Positions 35,197-45,661 of a stretch of DNA of 64,000 nucleotides are shown in pieces. Positions within the stretch are counted from its first letter, which is position 1. Each line of letters begins with the position of its first letter. Under the pieces are notes generated by a model that worked only from the letters and a program-made list of their open reading frames with translations, made no database searches and was not told where the DNA came from. This DNA is from Arthrinium phaeospermum (taxonomy: Eukaryota; Ascomycota; Sordariomycetes; Amphisphaeriales; Apiosporaceae). The translations under genes and the position numbers were made by a program. Location of the stretch: assembly GCA_006503535.1 (NCBI GenBank), contig QYRS01000001.1:3286001-3350000 (forward strand), in the 5' to 3' direction.

Positions 35197-36708
35197 ATGG
35201 GGCAGTCATACGAAACGAACGGGCAGCAGCCTACGGATTCGCCCCCGGCGCCCGGTCCACCCGCCACGGACGACCGGGACTACTCCGTCTTCACGGGCCC
35301 GATGAGGGTCTACCTCACCTATCTTCTCGGCTTCGTCATCATCCTCTCGACGCTCACCGCGACCATCTATTTCCCCCTGATTCCCATGCTCAGCAAGGAG
35401 CTCAAAGTCTCCATCCAAGCCATCAACCTAACCGTTACACTCTACGCCGTCTGCCAAGGCGTTACCCCGCCTCTGTTTGCGTCGCTCGCCGACGCCTTCG
35501 GCAGACGGCCTGTGCTGCTCGGCTTGGTGATCACCTACGCCTGCGCGAGCCTGGGGCTGGCGTTGACCCGCAACAGCTACGGGGCCCTGTTGGCTCTTCG
35601 GGCGCTGCAGAGCATTGGCGCCTCCGCGACCCCGGCGATCGCCTACGGGATCGTGGCGGATGTCGCCGTCATCTCGGAGCGTGGGGCCATGCTCGGCCCG
35701 ATGCAGTCGTTCTGCAATGGCATCTCGGCTATAGGGCCCGTCGTCGGTGGTGCGGTGGCCCAGACTACGGGCGCCTACACTTGGATCTTCCTCGCCCTCT
35801 TCATCGTGGCCGTGATATGCTTTCTCCTGATCGGGTTTACGCTGCCCGAGACGGCGAGAACCGTTGTTGACGACGGCTTGGCGGAACCGCCCCTAATCTC
35901 GAAGCTGTGGTGCACTGGAGCCCTTCTCCGGAAGCACGGCACGACGTCTACTGAACGACCAGGCTACACAAGAGCTACGCATCTGACAAGGCCTAAATGG
36001 CGGCCCATTATGCTGCTGCAATCTCTGCGTCTAATCTTCTACCCCGACGCAGCGGCCGTATTGTGGGTGATTGCCACATCGTATTGCGTCTATTACACAT
36101 TCCAAGTCGCCATCCCCGTCATCTACCAGGACCTATACGGATACAGCGACTTCGAAGTCGGCCTCACCTTTCTGCCGGGCCTCGTGGGCATGACCATCGG
36201 GGGCATCATAGCGGGCAAGCTACTAGACCGGAACTTCGCCATGGTGGCCCGGAGCAGGAACTTCCCTATCGACCGCAAGAAGGCGCAGGAGCTGAAAGAG
36301 TTCCCCATCGAGATCGCGAGGTACCGACGCATCCTGCCCTTCGTGGCGTTAGAGGTGGGCCTGGTGGCAGGCTACGGCTGGGCGGTTGTCCGGCATGTGC
36401 ACCCCGCCGGTCTGTTGGTCATGCAATTCTTCATCTGTGCCTGTTCGACCCTCCTCAGCCACACGGCCAGCGCTCTGCTGGTCGACATCTTCCCCACGCA
36501 GTCTAGCTCTTCGTACGCCGCGGGCCAGCTTATGCGTTGCGGGTTGAGTGCGGCTTCGGCGGCGATACTCGAGCCCCTGGTACATGCGGTTGGTAGGGGG
36601 TGGTATTTTATCATCTTTGCCGTGTTCACAGGTCTTAGCGCCTTGGTATGTATGGGCATCACCAGGGCCAAAGGAATGGCATGGAGGCAAAAGCGACAGA
36701 TGCTTTAG
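35197..36708 (+). CDS. MFS drug:H+ antiporter, DHA1 family (Qdr/Dtr-like)
   Basis: Intronless, 503 aa, about 12 predicted membrane helices. After a hydrophilic, Pro-rich N-terminus, TM1 contains TATIYFPLIPMLSKEL, as in fungal DHA1 members of the Qdr/Dtr1 branch. The motif A loop after TM2 reads LADAFGRRPVLL. Motif C in TM5 reads ISAIGPVVGGAVAQ, the proline/glycine antiporter signature. A long central loop runs from about 225 to 275, and the second half is conserved (FEVGLTFLPGLVGMTIGG). DHA1 members export drugs, polyamines, organic acids or secondary metabolites in exchange for protons at the plasma membrane. It is tail-to-tail with the decarboxylase-like gene, stops about 60 bp apart, which suggests but does not prove a functional link. 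Confidence 0.88.
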   Translation: MGQSYETNGQQPTDSPPAPGPPATDDRDYSVFTGPMRVYLTYLLGFVIILSTLTATIYFPLIPMLSKELKVSIQAINLTVTLYAVCQGVTPPLFASLADAFGRRPVLLGLVITYACASLGLALTRNSYGALLALRALQSIGASATPAIAYGIVADVAVISERGAMLGPMQSFCNGISAIGPVVGGAVAQTTGAYTWIFLALFIVAVICFLLIGFTLPETARTVVDDGLAEPPLISKLWCTGALLRKHGTTSTERPGYTRATHLTRPKWRPIMLLQSLRLIFYPDAAAVLWVIATSYCVYYTFQVAIPVIYQDLYGYSDFEVGLTFLPGLVGMTIGGIIAGKLLDRNFAMVARSRNFPIDRKKAQELKEFPIEIARYRRILPFVALEVGLVAGYGWAVVRHVHPAGLLVMQFFICACSTLLSHTASALLVDIFPTQSSSSYAAGQLMRCGLSAASAAILEPLVHAVGRGWYFIIFAVFTGLSALVCMGITRAKGMAWRQKRQML

Positions 36709-36767
36709 GCAGCCAACTAGTTGCATATGCAGTGTATGTGAGGGTAGTGGTGTGAAAGCCTTAAGCT

Positions 36768-37821
36768 CTATAACTTCCCAGGGAAATCAAAGAGCCTCTG
36801 CGCGTTTCTTGAATATACCGCCCGTCTCTGTTCATCGTCGAAGAGCCCCTCTAAGCCCTTCTCCAGCCGATCTGTCAGGGAGATGGCGACTTCCTCAGGC
36901 GTGAAAGGATAGTCGGTGCCGTAAACCAATCTCTGCTCGCCCCCTTCGCCCAAGATCCGCAGTAGCCCATGGACCTGGTCCGGAAAGGGGAACCCTGCCA
37001 GGTCAAAGTAGAACCGCTCCCGCAGTAGCCTTCGCAGCTCATCACCTTGGCCTTCGGCCCCGTCGCCCATGATTGCCGTAAACCCGCCAATGCGATCTAA
37101 CATGGAGGGCAAAACGCACCCACAATGCGACATGATGAAAGTGATATCAGGGTACCTAGCCACCGTACCCGACAAGAGCAGGTTCGCGACGGCGCGCGTC
37201 TCATCAAACATGAACTCCATCATAGGTCGTGGGTAAGAAGGAAGCGGCGTCGTCGGCCGAACTTGACCATCGTCTCCGAGCAATTGGCATGTCGTGGGGT
37301 GGATGAACAGGACGGCCTGCCGCGCATTCAACTTCTCGAAGACTCGGTCTAGTGACCGGTCCCCAAGGTAGACCCCATTTGCATTTGACAGGACCACGAA
37401 CCCGACAGCGCCGAGAACATCTAGGGCATAATCAATCTCAGCGACAGAGCCCTCAACGTAAGGCAGCGGCAGCGAGGCGAAGAACGCGAAGTGCGAGGGG
37501 TGAGCTTTGCAAATCTCGGAGAGCTCCTCATTGGCCCGGCGGGTTTTGTGCGCAGCATCCTCTTCATCGTGGTTGGGAGCGAGGCACGTTCCCGGAGAAC
37601 TGATGCTCAGAATTGACTTTTCAATATGGAGCCTTTCCATGAGTGAGATGTGCTGCTCTGGGGTCCAAGCCTGGACTTGTCAGTGAGGCTTAGGATGAAG
37701 CTCCGTCTAGTTGACTTACAGGGAGAGCCGGCATCCCGTCGGGTCTCTCCTGGCCACTGTCAAGGGCGTATTGCCTGTAGCCTGGCGGCACGGCATGGCA
37801 GTGTACGTCGATTCGCTGCAT
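36768..37821 (-). CDS. Amidohydrolase-fold decarboxylase, ACMSD / 6-methylsalicylate-decarboxylase-like
   Basis: Exons 37821-37720 and 37670-36768, intron 49 nt; 1005 nt, 334 aa, the usual length for the ACMSD family. Metal-dependent TIM-barrel. The N-terminal HxH is His7 and His9 in RIDVHCHAVPPGY. Later come FIHPTTC, the metal/active-site His in FIMSHCGCVLPSMLDRIGG, and the terminal Asp in VYGTDYPFT. The HxH start fits ACMSD and 6-methylsalicylate decarboxylase (the patulin-pathway type) better than the ExH-type gamma-resorcylate enzymes. These enzymes remove CO2 without oxidation from aromatic or muconate acids in the cytosol. No polyketide synthase is near, so a catabolic or detoxifying role is as likely as biosynthesis. 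It converges on the DHA1 transporter gene. Confidence 0.87.
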
Positions 37822-39319
37822 TTGACAGTTTCTAGTGCTATGTTAAGATGGTGGGTAGAAAGCGACATGTATGAGCAGCAGTGGAGTGTCGGGCAAGAGG
37901 GGACGGCGAGAGTAAGGGTGGTAAAGCGATCATGCTTACCATGAACATACATCATGGGAAACGCAAGCAACGTCAGACCTACCAAATGCCAAATGCAGTG
38001 CCATTACGCTAACTCCGATTACCCGATGAATGGGCGAAACGGAAAGCTACTCGTTTCTACACACTTGGTTGCCGGGGCCGCACGCGAGTCAGTCACAGCT
38101 CCGGCTCCAAGAGCATCCATGGTGCGGGTAATGCAGCCCTGGACGCGTCGGCTCACAACCAGGGCCGGTGCTCACGGGGCATTATCCACTACATCACCGT
38201 TAACGCTGACGAGACGGGGGCACCGAGCACGGAACAATCGTGGAAACCACAGCGGCCCGGCTTTTGGACTGGGCCGTAGCAGCCCGGAAAACCCGGTTGA
38301 TTGACCCCGATGTGTTTGACTAGGGGTCAATACCGTAGAGGTAGATGAAAACGATATATGCGATGATACCTGAGATTGACAGTCATATAGAAGGCCCCCC
38401 GGAAGCAATTTCTCAGGAAGACTCCTGCGATAAACTACGTCCGAAAGTCGCTGGATAGATTCGACGCCGCCGACTTTGCATAGGGCAACAATACTGTGTA
38501 GCATCAGGGAAGTCAATGGGGAAACGACTACAAGTATTTGATTGATCATGAAAAGGCCTCCGAAACCCACTTAGTCATTCAGAATGTTGAGTAGGCGATG
38601 CAAAGTGCCTTTGAAAACAATTGGTGCAAAATGGTGTTTTCAAGATTCTGATCTTCTGGCGGTCAGGGCACAGCCTGGCCGTAACCCCACCATACCCCAA
38701 CAGCCCCAAGGCTAGAGGACCCCTACGGGAACCGTTCAGGACCCTGCAATCAAATCAGTTAGGCCCAAAGCAGTACAGCAGCAAGCAAGCAAACAGGTTG
38801 CAGATTTAATTATCATGGCATCCGCAAGGAATAGAGATATTTGCCATTGCAACTGCGCTTGAGAGTAGCAGGTTTATATGGGGAAGTTTCTACATTGAAC
38901 GCACTCGTAGTCAATTCTCAATTGGATGAAATCGTAAGGTGTGCAAAATGGCGCATAAAGGGGAACCATTAAGATGCTACCCCTCTGTGCGTTCCAAACG
39001 AAATCCTTCGTGTTTCCCCCCGCAGGCGCAAATACGACATTCGAGACAACTGGATCTCGGAAACCCCGTTCACTGCAAGATCGGCCTCAACGGCTGGCAG
39101 AGCTAGGCTGGCTCCTGGTTACGTTAAAAATAGGCCATGTTTTTAGTGGTTCTGGGCATTTAGCTAGCTGTCCCCAGTTTCATCCCATCAATATATTGGG
39201 CCGTTTCCTCTTGCTCTTCGGCCGAACGCCTTTCGTCACCTCATGTTACCTACGAACAAACACCTGCCGTCGTCAGTCACGTGAACATCTACAACACCAA
39301 TCCACCACCGACATTCAAC
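37822..39319. other. Intergenic between divergent genes
   Basis: About 1.5 kb between the decarboxylase-like gene (minus) and the glycosyltransferase gene (plus). No supported gene; an open frame at 38172-38570 (minus) has no motif. Both promoters lie here. Confidence 0.5.
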
Positions 39320-40812
39320 ATGGCCACCAGATCAACCACGGCGAAGCCTGTCGTGTTGATATGTAGCACGCCGATATCGGGACACATTATACCCATGCTG
39401 GCCATTGCGAAACAGCTTGTCGCCACCGGTTACGAGGTCTGCTTCGTGTCTGGCTCTGGCTATCGTCGCCAAGTCGAAGCGCTCGGTGCTTCCTTCGTCT
39501 CGGTGAAAGGATACGGCGATTTCTATGATCTAACATCTTGGGACTTGGATCACGCCTGTAAGTTTTCAATGTCCCTTTTTAAGCGGCTCTCTTCGAGTTT
39601 ATACCTGCCCCGCCCAGTCTCTTGCTCTCCCGGATTTCGATCCTGGTGAAAACGGCTGACTTACATATTGCAGGGCCCGAGGACGAAAGACGCTTAGAGG
39701 GTCCAGAATGCTTCATTCACGACCTGATACACATTTTCTGCAGGTCGCTTCCTTCACAACACGAAGCTATCCAAAAGGCCATGAAGATGCTCAAGGACGA
39801 GCATCCCGACAGACCTGTTATATTAATGACAGAAACGTTGAACTTTGGAGGATTCCCAACTTTACTAGGAGCCCCAGGGATCCGCCCTGATGGATTCGTC
39901 AATATTGGACTCAACCCTGTCCTGCTGACCAGCGTTGATCATCCGCCATTTGGCTCCGGCTTGCCACCGGACAGCTCCCCAGAAGGCAGACAGAGGAATA
40001 AGGTGGCCAACGAGGCCCAGCGAAAGAACTTCGCCCCGGCCCAAGATGAATACGCAAAGGCTCTAACAAGCGTGGGTGCCAAGAGGCCAGACGAGTTCTT
40101 ACTGGACGCACTCTACACTTTACCCGACCGATTCGTGCAAATGTGCACACCAAGCGTCGAATACCCGCGCAGCGATGCCCCCAAGACTCTTCGCTTTGCC
40201 GGAGGCTACCCTACGAGCCGTCACACGAAGGAGCCCGTGAGACCTGCGTGGTGGAACAAAGTGGTCGTACACAAAACCAAAAAGATAATCTTTGTCTGTC
40301 AAGGTACGGTGACCATGGACTATGAACAACTGGTCATTCCCACCATGACGGCCTTCAAGGGTCGTACGGACGTGTCCATCGTTATTTCCCTGGGCAGGAA
40401 ATACGCCTCCTTGCCGTCCGAGATCGAAGTCCCCGAAAACTGCATCGTGGAGGAGTACATCCCGTACGACCACATGCTCCCCTACTGCGACGTCTTTGTG
40501 ACGACGGCCGGCTACGGAAGTATACAGCGCGCACTGATCCATGGGACCCCTCTGGTGATGGCGGGGACGACCGAAGCCAAGCCCGAGGCGGCCGCCAGGG
40601 GCGGATGGGCCGGTGTGGGACTGAACCTGCGGACAAGCTATCCTACTGTGAGCCAAATAGGGGAAGCCATCGACGACGTCCTCCAAGACCAGAAGTACAA
40701 GCAGAAGGCGTTGAAGATCCAGGCAGAAATGTTGACCCAGAACCCTATTGGCGTAGTGATGGAGACCATCGACGAACTGGCGGGAGACCAGCGCAAGATG
40801 ACGGCGGCCTAG
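39320..40812 (+). CDS. UDP-glycosyltransferase (GT1, macrolide/sterol-GT-like)
   Basis: Exons 39320-39557 and 39674-40812 with a 116-nt intron; 1377 nt, 458 aa. GT-B fold. The N-terminal domain starts VVLICSTPISGHIIPMLAIA, the acceptor-side glycine/His segment of GT1 enzymes. The donor-binding C-terminal part has IVISLGRKYASL, then EEYIPYDHMLPYCDVFVT and TAGYGSIQRALIHGTPLVMA, followed by an E-rich PSPG-like end (EAKPEAAARGGWAGVGL) in which a GGWAG element replaces the usual H/N-rich turn. Family enzymes transfer a sugar from UDP-sugar to small lipophilic or phenolic acceptors in the cytosol. No signal or membrane segment is seen, unlike the large sterol glucosyltransferases with PH/GRAM domains. 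ATG 39320 is chosen because it starts directly before the first beta strand. Acceptor unknown. Confidence 0.87.
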
Positions 40813-40979
40813 ACTCTGATGGGGGTGATGATCCAAGCTTTGATGGCCAAACTCCCTGATGGCGCCAGGAGACACAAAATTTGAGTTCACCCACAACCAG
40901 ACTCTGCAGATAACAAGAAACACCCGCACCTGAGCGTTCAAAGAGTCCCTTATAAATCTAAACAACCCAATACTCCCTT

Positions 40980-41058
40980 GACCGGGCCGGTGTAGCCTAG
41001 CGGTAGTATTCTTATCTATATACTTAAAGGCAAGAGGGTTCAACTCCCTCTGCGGTCA
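40980..41058 (+). tRNA. tRNA-like sequence, probably degenerate
   Basis: It has an A-box-like TAGCCTAGCGG, a perfect T-arm (GAGGG, loop TTCAACT, CCCTC) with a B-box-like GGTTCAACTCC, a 3' segment TGCGGTCA partly complementary to GACCGGG at the 5' end, and a T6 terminator directly after. The anticodon stem does not pair well and the D-stem is poor, so an anticodon cannot be assigned. Probably a decayed tRNA gene near the two intact tRNA-Val genes; an unusual tRNA with an intron is the alternative. Confidence 0.4.
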
Positions 41059-41736
41059 CTTTTTTGCCCCTTCTATGGGTGTATTTTAAACCCCCGTCTT
41101 ACATCCCGTATGCGAACTTCAGACAGTGCGACGCGTGTATATATCACTTGCAATGCGATCTTTTGCAAAACATTCTTATTTGATTCTCGTTTTTATTTTC
41201 TACCAACACTCGACTGCTTCGTTGCCCTAGATGCATATGTGGTAGGTACCGCGGCCCGTAGCTATCGCCAACTAACATCGCCAGTTCATCATCTGGCAAC
41301 TGTTTCATTATCAGGTAAAATGTTGTCACCAACCCTAGCAACTGCAAGCCTTAGAGGGAAAGCACATTGTCGATAGACTTGCGTGGACCCGTCTCCTGTC
41401 ACTGGGTCTCGTTGCTTTCATGGTATGGGACTGAGGCCCGGCGGCTCATAGCCAGAATGACAACCCCTACTGGACTATACCGTTTCTTCGGAGAAATAAG
41501 CATATACTCTCAAGTCCAGGAAGATATAATCGCCGTATCCACTCGTGCTTTCCGGACGACTGTCGCCAACCCGACTATTTGCACCTAAGCTAAGGAGAAG
41601 CTGTCTGAGATCCACACAACCCCATCGCCGGCGTCCAAAACACTGAACGCTGACTTGGTTCGACCTCGGAAAACTCTTCGCATGGTCCACGCTTGTAATA
41701 TAGTGCCCCATACGGCACCAACCTTCAACAATCACT
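41059..41736. other. Intergenic between tRNA-like sequence and tRNA-Val
   Basis: Nothing supported; short open frames without motifs. Confidence 0.45.
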
Positions 41737-41810
41737 GGTTTGGTGGTGTAGTTGGTTATCACGTCAGTCTAACACACTGAAGGTCCTGGGATCGAGCCCC
41801 AGCCGAATCA
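41737..41810 (+). tRNA. tRNA-Val (anticodon AAC)
   Basis: A full cloverleaf can be drawn in 74 nt. Acceptor stem GGTTTGG with CCGAATC (two G-U/U-G pairs), D-stem GTG/CAC, anticodon stem TCAGT with ACTGA closing loop CTAACAC (anticodon AAC, read as IAC), T-arm CTGGG/CCCAG with ATCGAGC loop, discriminator A. No intron. Reads GUU, GUC and GUA valine codons after A34-to-I editing. Confidence 0.95.
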
Positions 41811-42093
41811 TGTATTCCAGAACTCATCATATGAGTTCCAATATTTTTGCCTCTTCTGAGAACTCCAGTTTGCGATATAGTTGTGGGCTCTGTCTGCAAG
41901 ACACTTGCTCGGTCTTCGTGGTGGGGCTGTCTGCGTGCTGGTTTCTGTGCTGGTTTGCGCAGTCTCAATTTTTGTTTGGGGTAGCGCACGCGAGACAGCA
42001 AAAATGAAATAATTGAATAAGAAAAAAAGAGATACAGCAAACGAACACCGGCTGCAGGAATCCAGTTAAAAAATTCGGCAAAAAGATAATTCA

Positions 42094-42188
42094 TGACCCG
42101 AGCGAGTTTCGATCTCGCGACCTTTTGCGATCACACACAACGAATTGCGGCATGTAAAGCAAACATGATTCCACTACACCATCAGGCC
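42094..42188 (-). tRNA. tRNA-Val (anticodon TAC) with 23-nt intron
   Basis: Minus strand, 95 nt. Acceptor stem GGCCTGA with TCGGGTC, discriminator A, T-arm GCGAG with CTCGC. Anticodon stem TTTGC with GCAAA; loop TTTAC-A gives anticodon TAC. About 23 nt (TGCCGC...GTGAT) lie between nucleotide 37 and nucleotide 38, the canonical position of nuclear tRNA introns. Removal leaves 72 nt. It faces the tRNA-Val(AAC) gene about 280 bp away. Confidence 0.93.
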
Positions 42189-42841
42189 AATGGATTTGAG
42201 ATGTGAGAATTGAGCTTACTGGACACTAATACCCTCACTTGGTACCCTCATCACTAGGAAATAGTTGATGGATCTAGTGCCACCCTTTTCTGGTTGCTCG
42301 ACACATTGCTTGCTTTCGGAAAGGGTAACAGGTTAACCATTTAATAGTTTGGAGGCTCCCTGCACTCCTACCCAGAGCAACAGCATTGCTTGTATTGCCT
42401 CGCAATTGTCGGTGTAACAATAGCTGTTCGCACACGGCCGATACATGTTGCTACACCTATGTGGTATCGAACGAGATGCTGTCGTCGCTAGAAGTGCAAG
42501 CAGAAAGAAGCACGATTGGCGGGAAGATTCATGGCGACAGCACAGTGAACTGCGACTCGATCACGGTGCGGAAGCCACATCCTGTTCTGGCACATGCAGA
42601 TATTTCCCGGTAGCCTGCAGCGTGCCCGTCGAGCAGCTTCATCTAAGCCAGACCTGGAGAGTGCAGAGAGTTTGCTGAACCGTAGTCATCCGCTGTCTCC
42701 AACTACTCACTAGAGGTCCGACTATATTTGTTTATGCATCGGGGATTCAGCGGGTTTATTCTAATTGCATTTCATTATTCCTATCCATGGTATTATCTAG
42801 TCTCCAACTCAGGCACTTCTACGACAGCTACGACCCTAGAC
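42189..42841. other. Intergenic, tRNA promoter flank and 3' flank of ZW10 gene
   Basis: No gene seen. The longest frame here runs into the antisense of the ZW10 gene. Confidence 0.5.
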
Positions 42842-45661
42842 CTAAGCCCTGGGATGCGGGCTACCCCTGATCTCCCGGACCACGTCCCTCGTCCGCGCGT
42901 TGTCCACGAAGCTGAGGCCGATGAGCTCAATCACCTCATCCACAGTGAAGTACAGACTCAAGTCGCTCTCGAGCCAGAGGAACTTGACATCGGGCAGGTT
43001 GCTCTGCAGGACCTCGGACAGGTACTTGAGCCGCAGCCAGTTCTCGGCATACTGCGCGGTCGCAGGTACATCGTCCTTGGCGGCGCCTGGGGCAATGAAG
43101 AGGTCGTCCAGCTCGGTGATCTTGGCAATCATGCTGGCAATGTTATAAGCCTCATCTTGCCCGATACCGGAGAGATCCATGACATCGGCCACCAATTTCG
43201 TCGCAATCGTATCGACCAAGGAACCGACGGCCTGGCACCAAGCCGATCGCGAAAGGATGTCCGACCACGTCGCAGCCATGGCACGGGTGCGGCCTGTCGC
43301 CGAGTCAATCTGGGCTGTCAGATCCGAGTTGTCGGCCGCTTGCTGAAGCAGGTTCTGGGCACCGCCCAGCAGGTCTCGGAGTATGGTGCGCTGGGTAGAC
43401 ATCTCCGAGGCGTACGCGCGGGCAGCAAACGAGCGCAGGCTCTTGATCTCATTATCAAGACGCAGCATGGTGACTGCGCGCGGCTCTACATCTCCGCGTG
43501 CTTTCCAAGTGGCGACAAAGTCCGAAAGCCGCTCGGCAAGATACGACGCGTCGTTGTAGAGGAACATGTTGCCGCCGCCACTTGTATCAAGCGAGTAGTA
43601 GTATGGGGCGACGGCACGGAACATCGCCAGGACCAGAGTCGGCAAAGCAAATAAGCCTGCCGCCGCAGGTGCTACAGGACTACTGGAAGATCTGAGCAAT
43701 GTTAGCAAATACATCGAACCAAATTGGTGAAAGGGACTTACCCGACCAACGAAGCGCCGTCTTCAAGGATTGCCGATATAAGGTCAAGGACGGGCTCAGG
43801 TAACGAAGAGATGTGATAAGACTCCTTAAGTGTCATCTCGCGTGTTTCCGTGTTCTTTGTGGCAACAGGCGATGCGGCTTTCGGTTGCGCCGGTGCTGCC
43901 GGTGGATCGACGGGTTCGTCGTCTCCCCATCCCCAGGCGTCCGCGGGGTCATCGTCCATATTGGTGTCTGCGCCTGCCGGCTCCGTGGGCTTTTCTTCCA
44001 CCGGCTCTTCTTCGCCCCAACCCCAAGCATCCGCATCGTCCTCGTTGATATCGGGCACGCTGGGATTTGCACTCTCTTGGCTGGCAGCCACGGGTGCTTC
44101 CGTCGCATTCCCGTCTCCTTCATCGTCCCATGCGGCCCAGTCGTCTTCGTCGTTTGTAGGCGCTCCGTTCGCTGCGAGTTCTTTGCCCTCTGATCGAGAC
44201 ACAGTCTGGGTTTCGACACGCTCAACAGCCTTGGGGGATCCCAGGCCTTGGCCCATCTTGTTTCGTACCGAGTCGAGGGCGTTCTCTCTGCATTTGGCTA
44301 ACCACACTCTTGGCGCATTGTCAACCCAGTCTTGCAACTCGGCAAACCCGTTATACTTGAGATCCTTCAACGACTGGCAGAACGACCCGACTGACGTTAT
44401 AACCTGCTGAAACTGGTCCATCTCCTTTAGTGTGGCGGGAACGGCGGGATCCAGCCAAGAGCCGATGATTCTCGGTACTAAAGCCGGCATCATCACATTT
44501 GACAAGGCTTGGAGTAGTTCTGCCGGCAGCAGGTTTGCAAAATAGCCCATCACAAGGCCCAAATCCGCAAACAAGGACGCAATACTTTGATCCGAGTTCC
44601 CTTGTAGGGAGAGCACATGCTGGACTTTGTTAGTAGAGACCCCCATGATGGATTTGCGCCAACTTACATTTTGAACGACAACACCCGGTGGGCTCGTGTC
44701 GTTAGTAGCTGTCCGTGGGGCAATGATAGCTGCATCCACCTTGTGCCAAAACAGAGCCATCCGTTGCTGTACTTCTTTATATGCCTGCAGGCCAATGAAC
44801 GCCTCCGAAAGCGTCATCTGCTCATCTGTTCCACATCAGCACTGCCAGAGAATCGGAAAGTCGCTGGTGTGCTTACCCTCTCGGCTGTCATGGATCTCAA
44901 CCTTATGCCCTTCTACGTCGACCGTTACGAGAGAGTTCCAGACGTGTTCGAATACTTCGTGCACCGCCGACTTGAGCTCGAAGGCCCGCATGTCCAGGAT
45001 CTTCATGACCCGACATGACTTGCCGACTTTTACTGCATCCATGGCGGTCCAAGACTCTACCCGCTCATCAGCCAAAGTCATCGCCAGAGGTATGTCCTCG
45101 GTCGGGCAGTATCCTTACTCTCAAGAAGATGTAATGAGTCCAGGACTCTTCGCTCATTCCGAGCTTGCTCGACCTGGTTGAGCACCTCGTTGACATGTTT
45201 GATGCTGGTCAAAGCCTCCCGCACTTGTTGGTTATAGACGACTTCGCGCTGGAGGAACTCGGCCTTCTCTTCGGTCTCTCTGATGGTCTGTCCTGATACC
45301 TCCGGTGCTTCGGCTCGTCGCACAATCTCGTTCGCTAGCGCCCGGGACCGGTTGATGTCGTCTTCGACCGTCTTTGCATTAGCGACCCAGGATTGCACAT
45401 CGGGGGCGGTTTCTTCGTTGATCGTGTGGACCTCAGCCTGTTGCCAGGGCACTTTGTCAGTTTGATTTCGATACAGCACCGGCTGGTACACCCTTCGCGA
45501 CGAACCTCTAGCTTGGATTTCGCTGCGGTAAGAGCGGCCAAAGCAGGCCCGAAGTCTTCTTGCTTTACTCTTTTGGACGAGATGGCATCCTCTGGGAAGT
45601 TTCCGTGCAATGCGAAGTCGACAAGAGCTTGGCCGACAAGGGCAGTGTTAGCTGTCGCCAT
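42842..45661 (-). CDS. ZW10/Dsl1-family vesicle-tethering / kinetochore protein
   Basis: Six exons: 45661-45506, 45437-45119, 45056-44877, 44825-44668, 44619-43742 and 43691-42842. Total 2541 nt, 846 aa, no frame break. N-terminal helices with coiled coil (INRSRALANEIVRRAEA, FLQREVVYNQQVREAL), then KSWTAMDAVKVGKSCRVMKI and AFELKSAVHEVFEHVWNSLV, typical of ZW10. From about 430 to 505 lies an acidic, Trp-rich segment with WAAWDDEGD, WGWGEEE and WGWGDDE, matching the Dsl1 'lasso' in which Trp motifs in acidic context bind COPI coat subunits. The C-terminal helical domain has YYYSLDTSGGGNMFLYNDA and SDLSLYFTVDEVIELIGL. Known role of the family: with Tip20/RINT1 and Sec39/NAG it tethers Golgi-derived COPI vesicles at the ER; in animals it also acts in the RZZ kinetochore complex. 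Divergent from the M16 protease gene. Confidence 0.9.

Noticed and set aside
20792..40812. Classical secondary-metabolite cluster
   Set aside because: Tailoring-type enzymes and transporters are present, but no PKS, NRPS, terpene synthase or DMATS, so only a looser metabolic neighbourhood is claimed.
40120..41043. 307-codon open frame on the minus strand
   Set aside because: Antisense shadow of the UDP-glycosyltransferase coding exon.
42728..43654. 308-codon open frame on the plus strand
   Set aside because: Exactly antisense to the last exon of the ZW10/Dsl1 gene, whose exon structure closes in frame over 846 aa.
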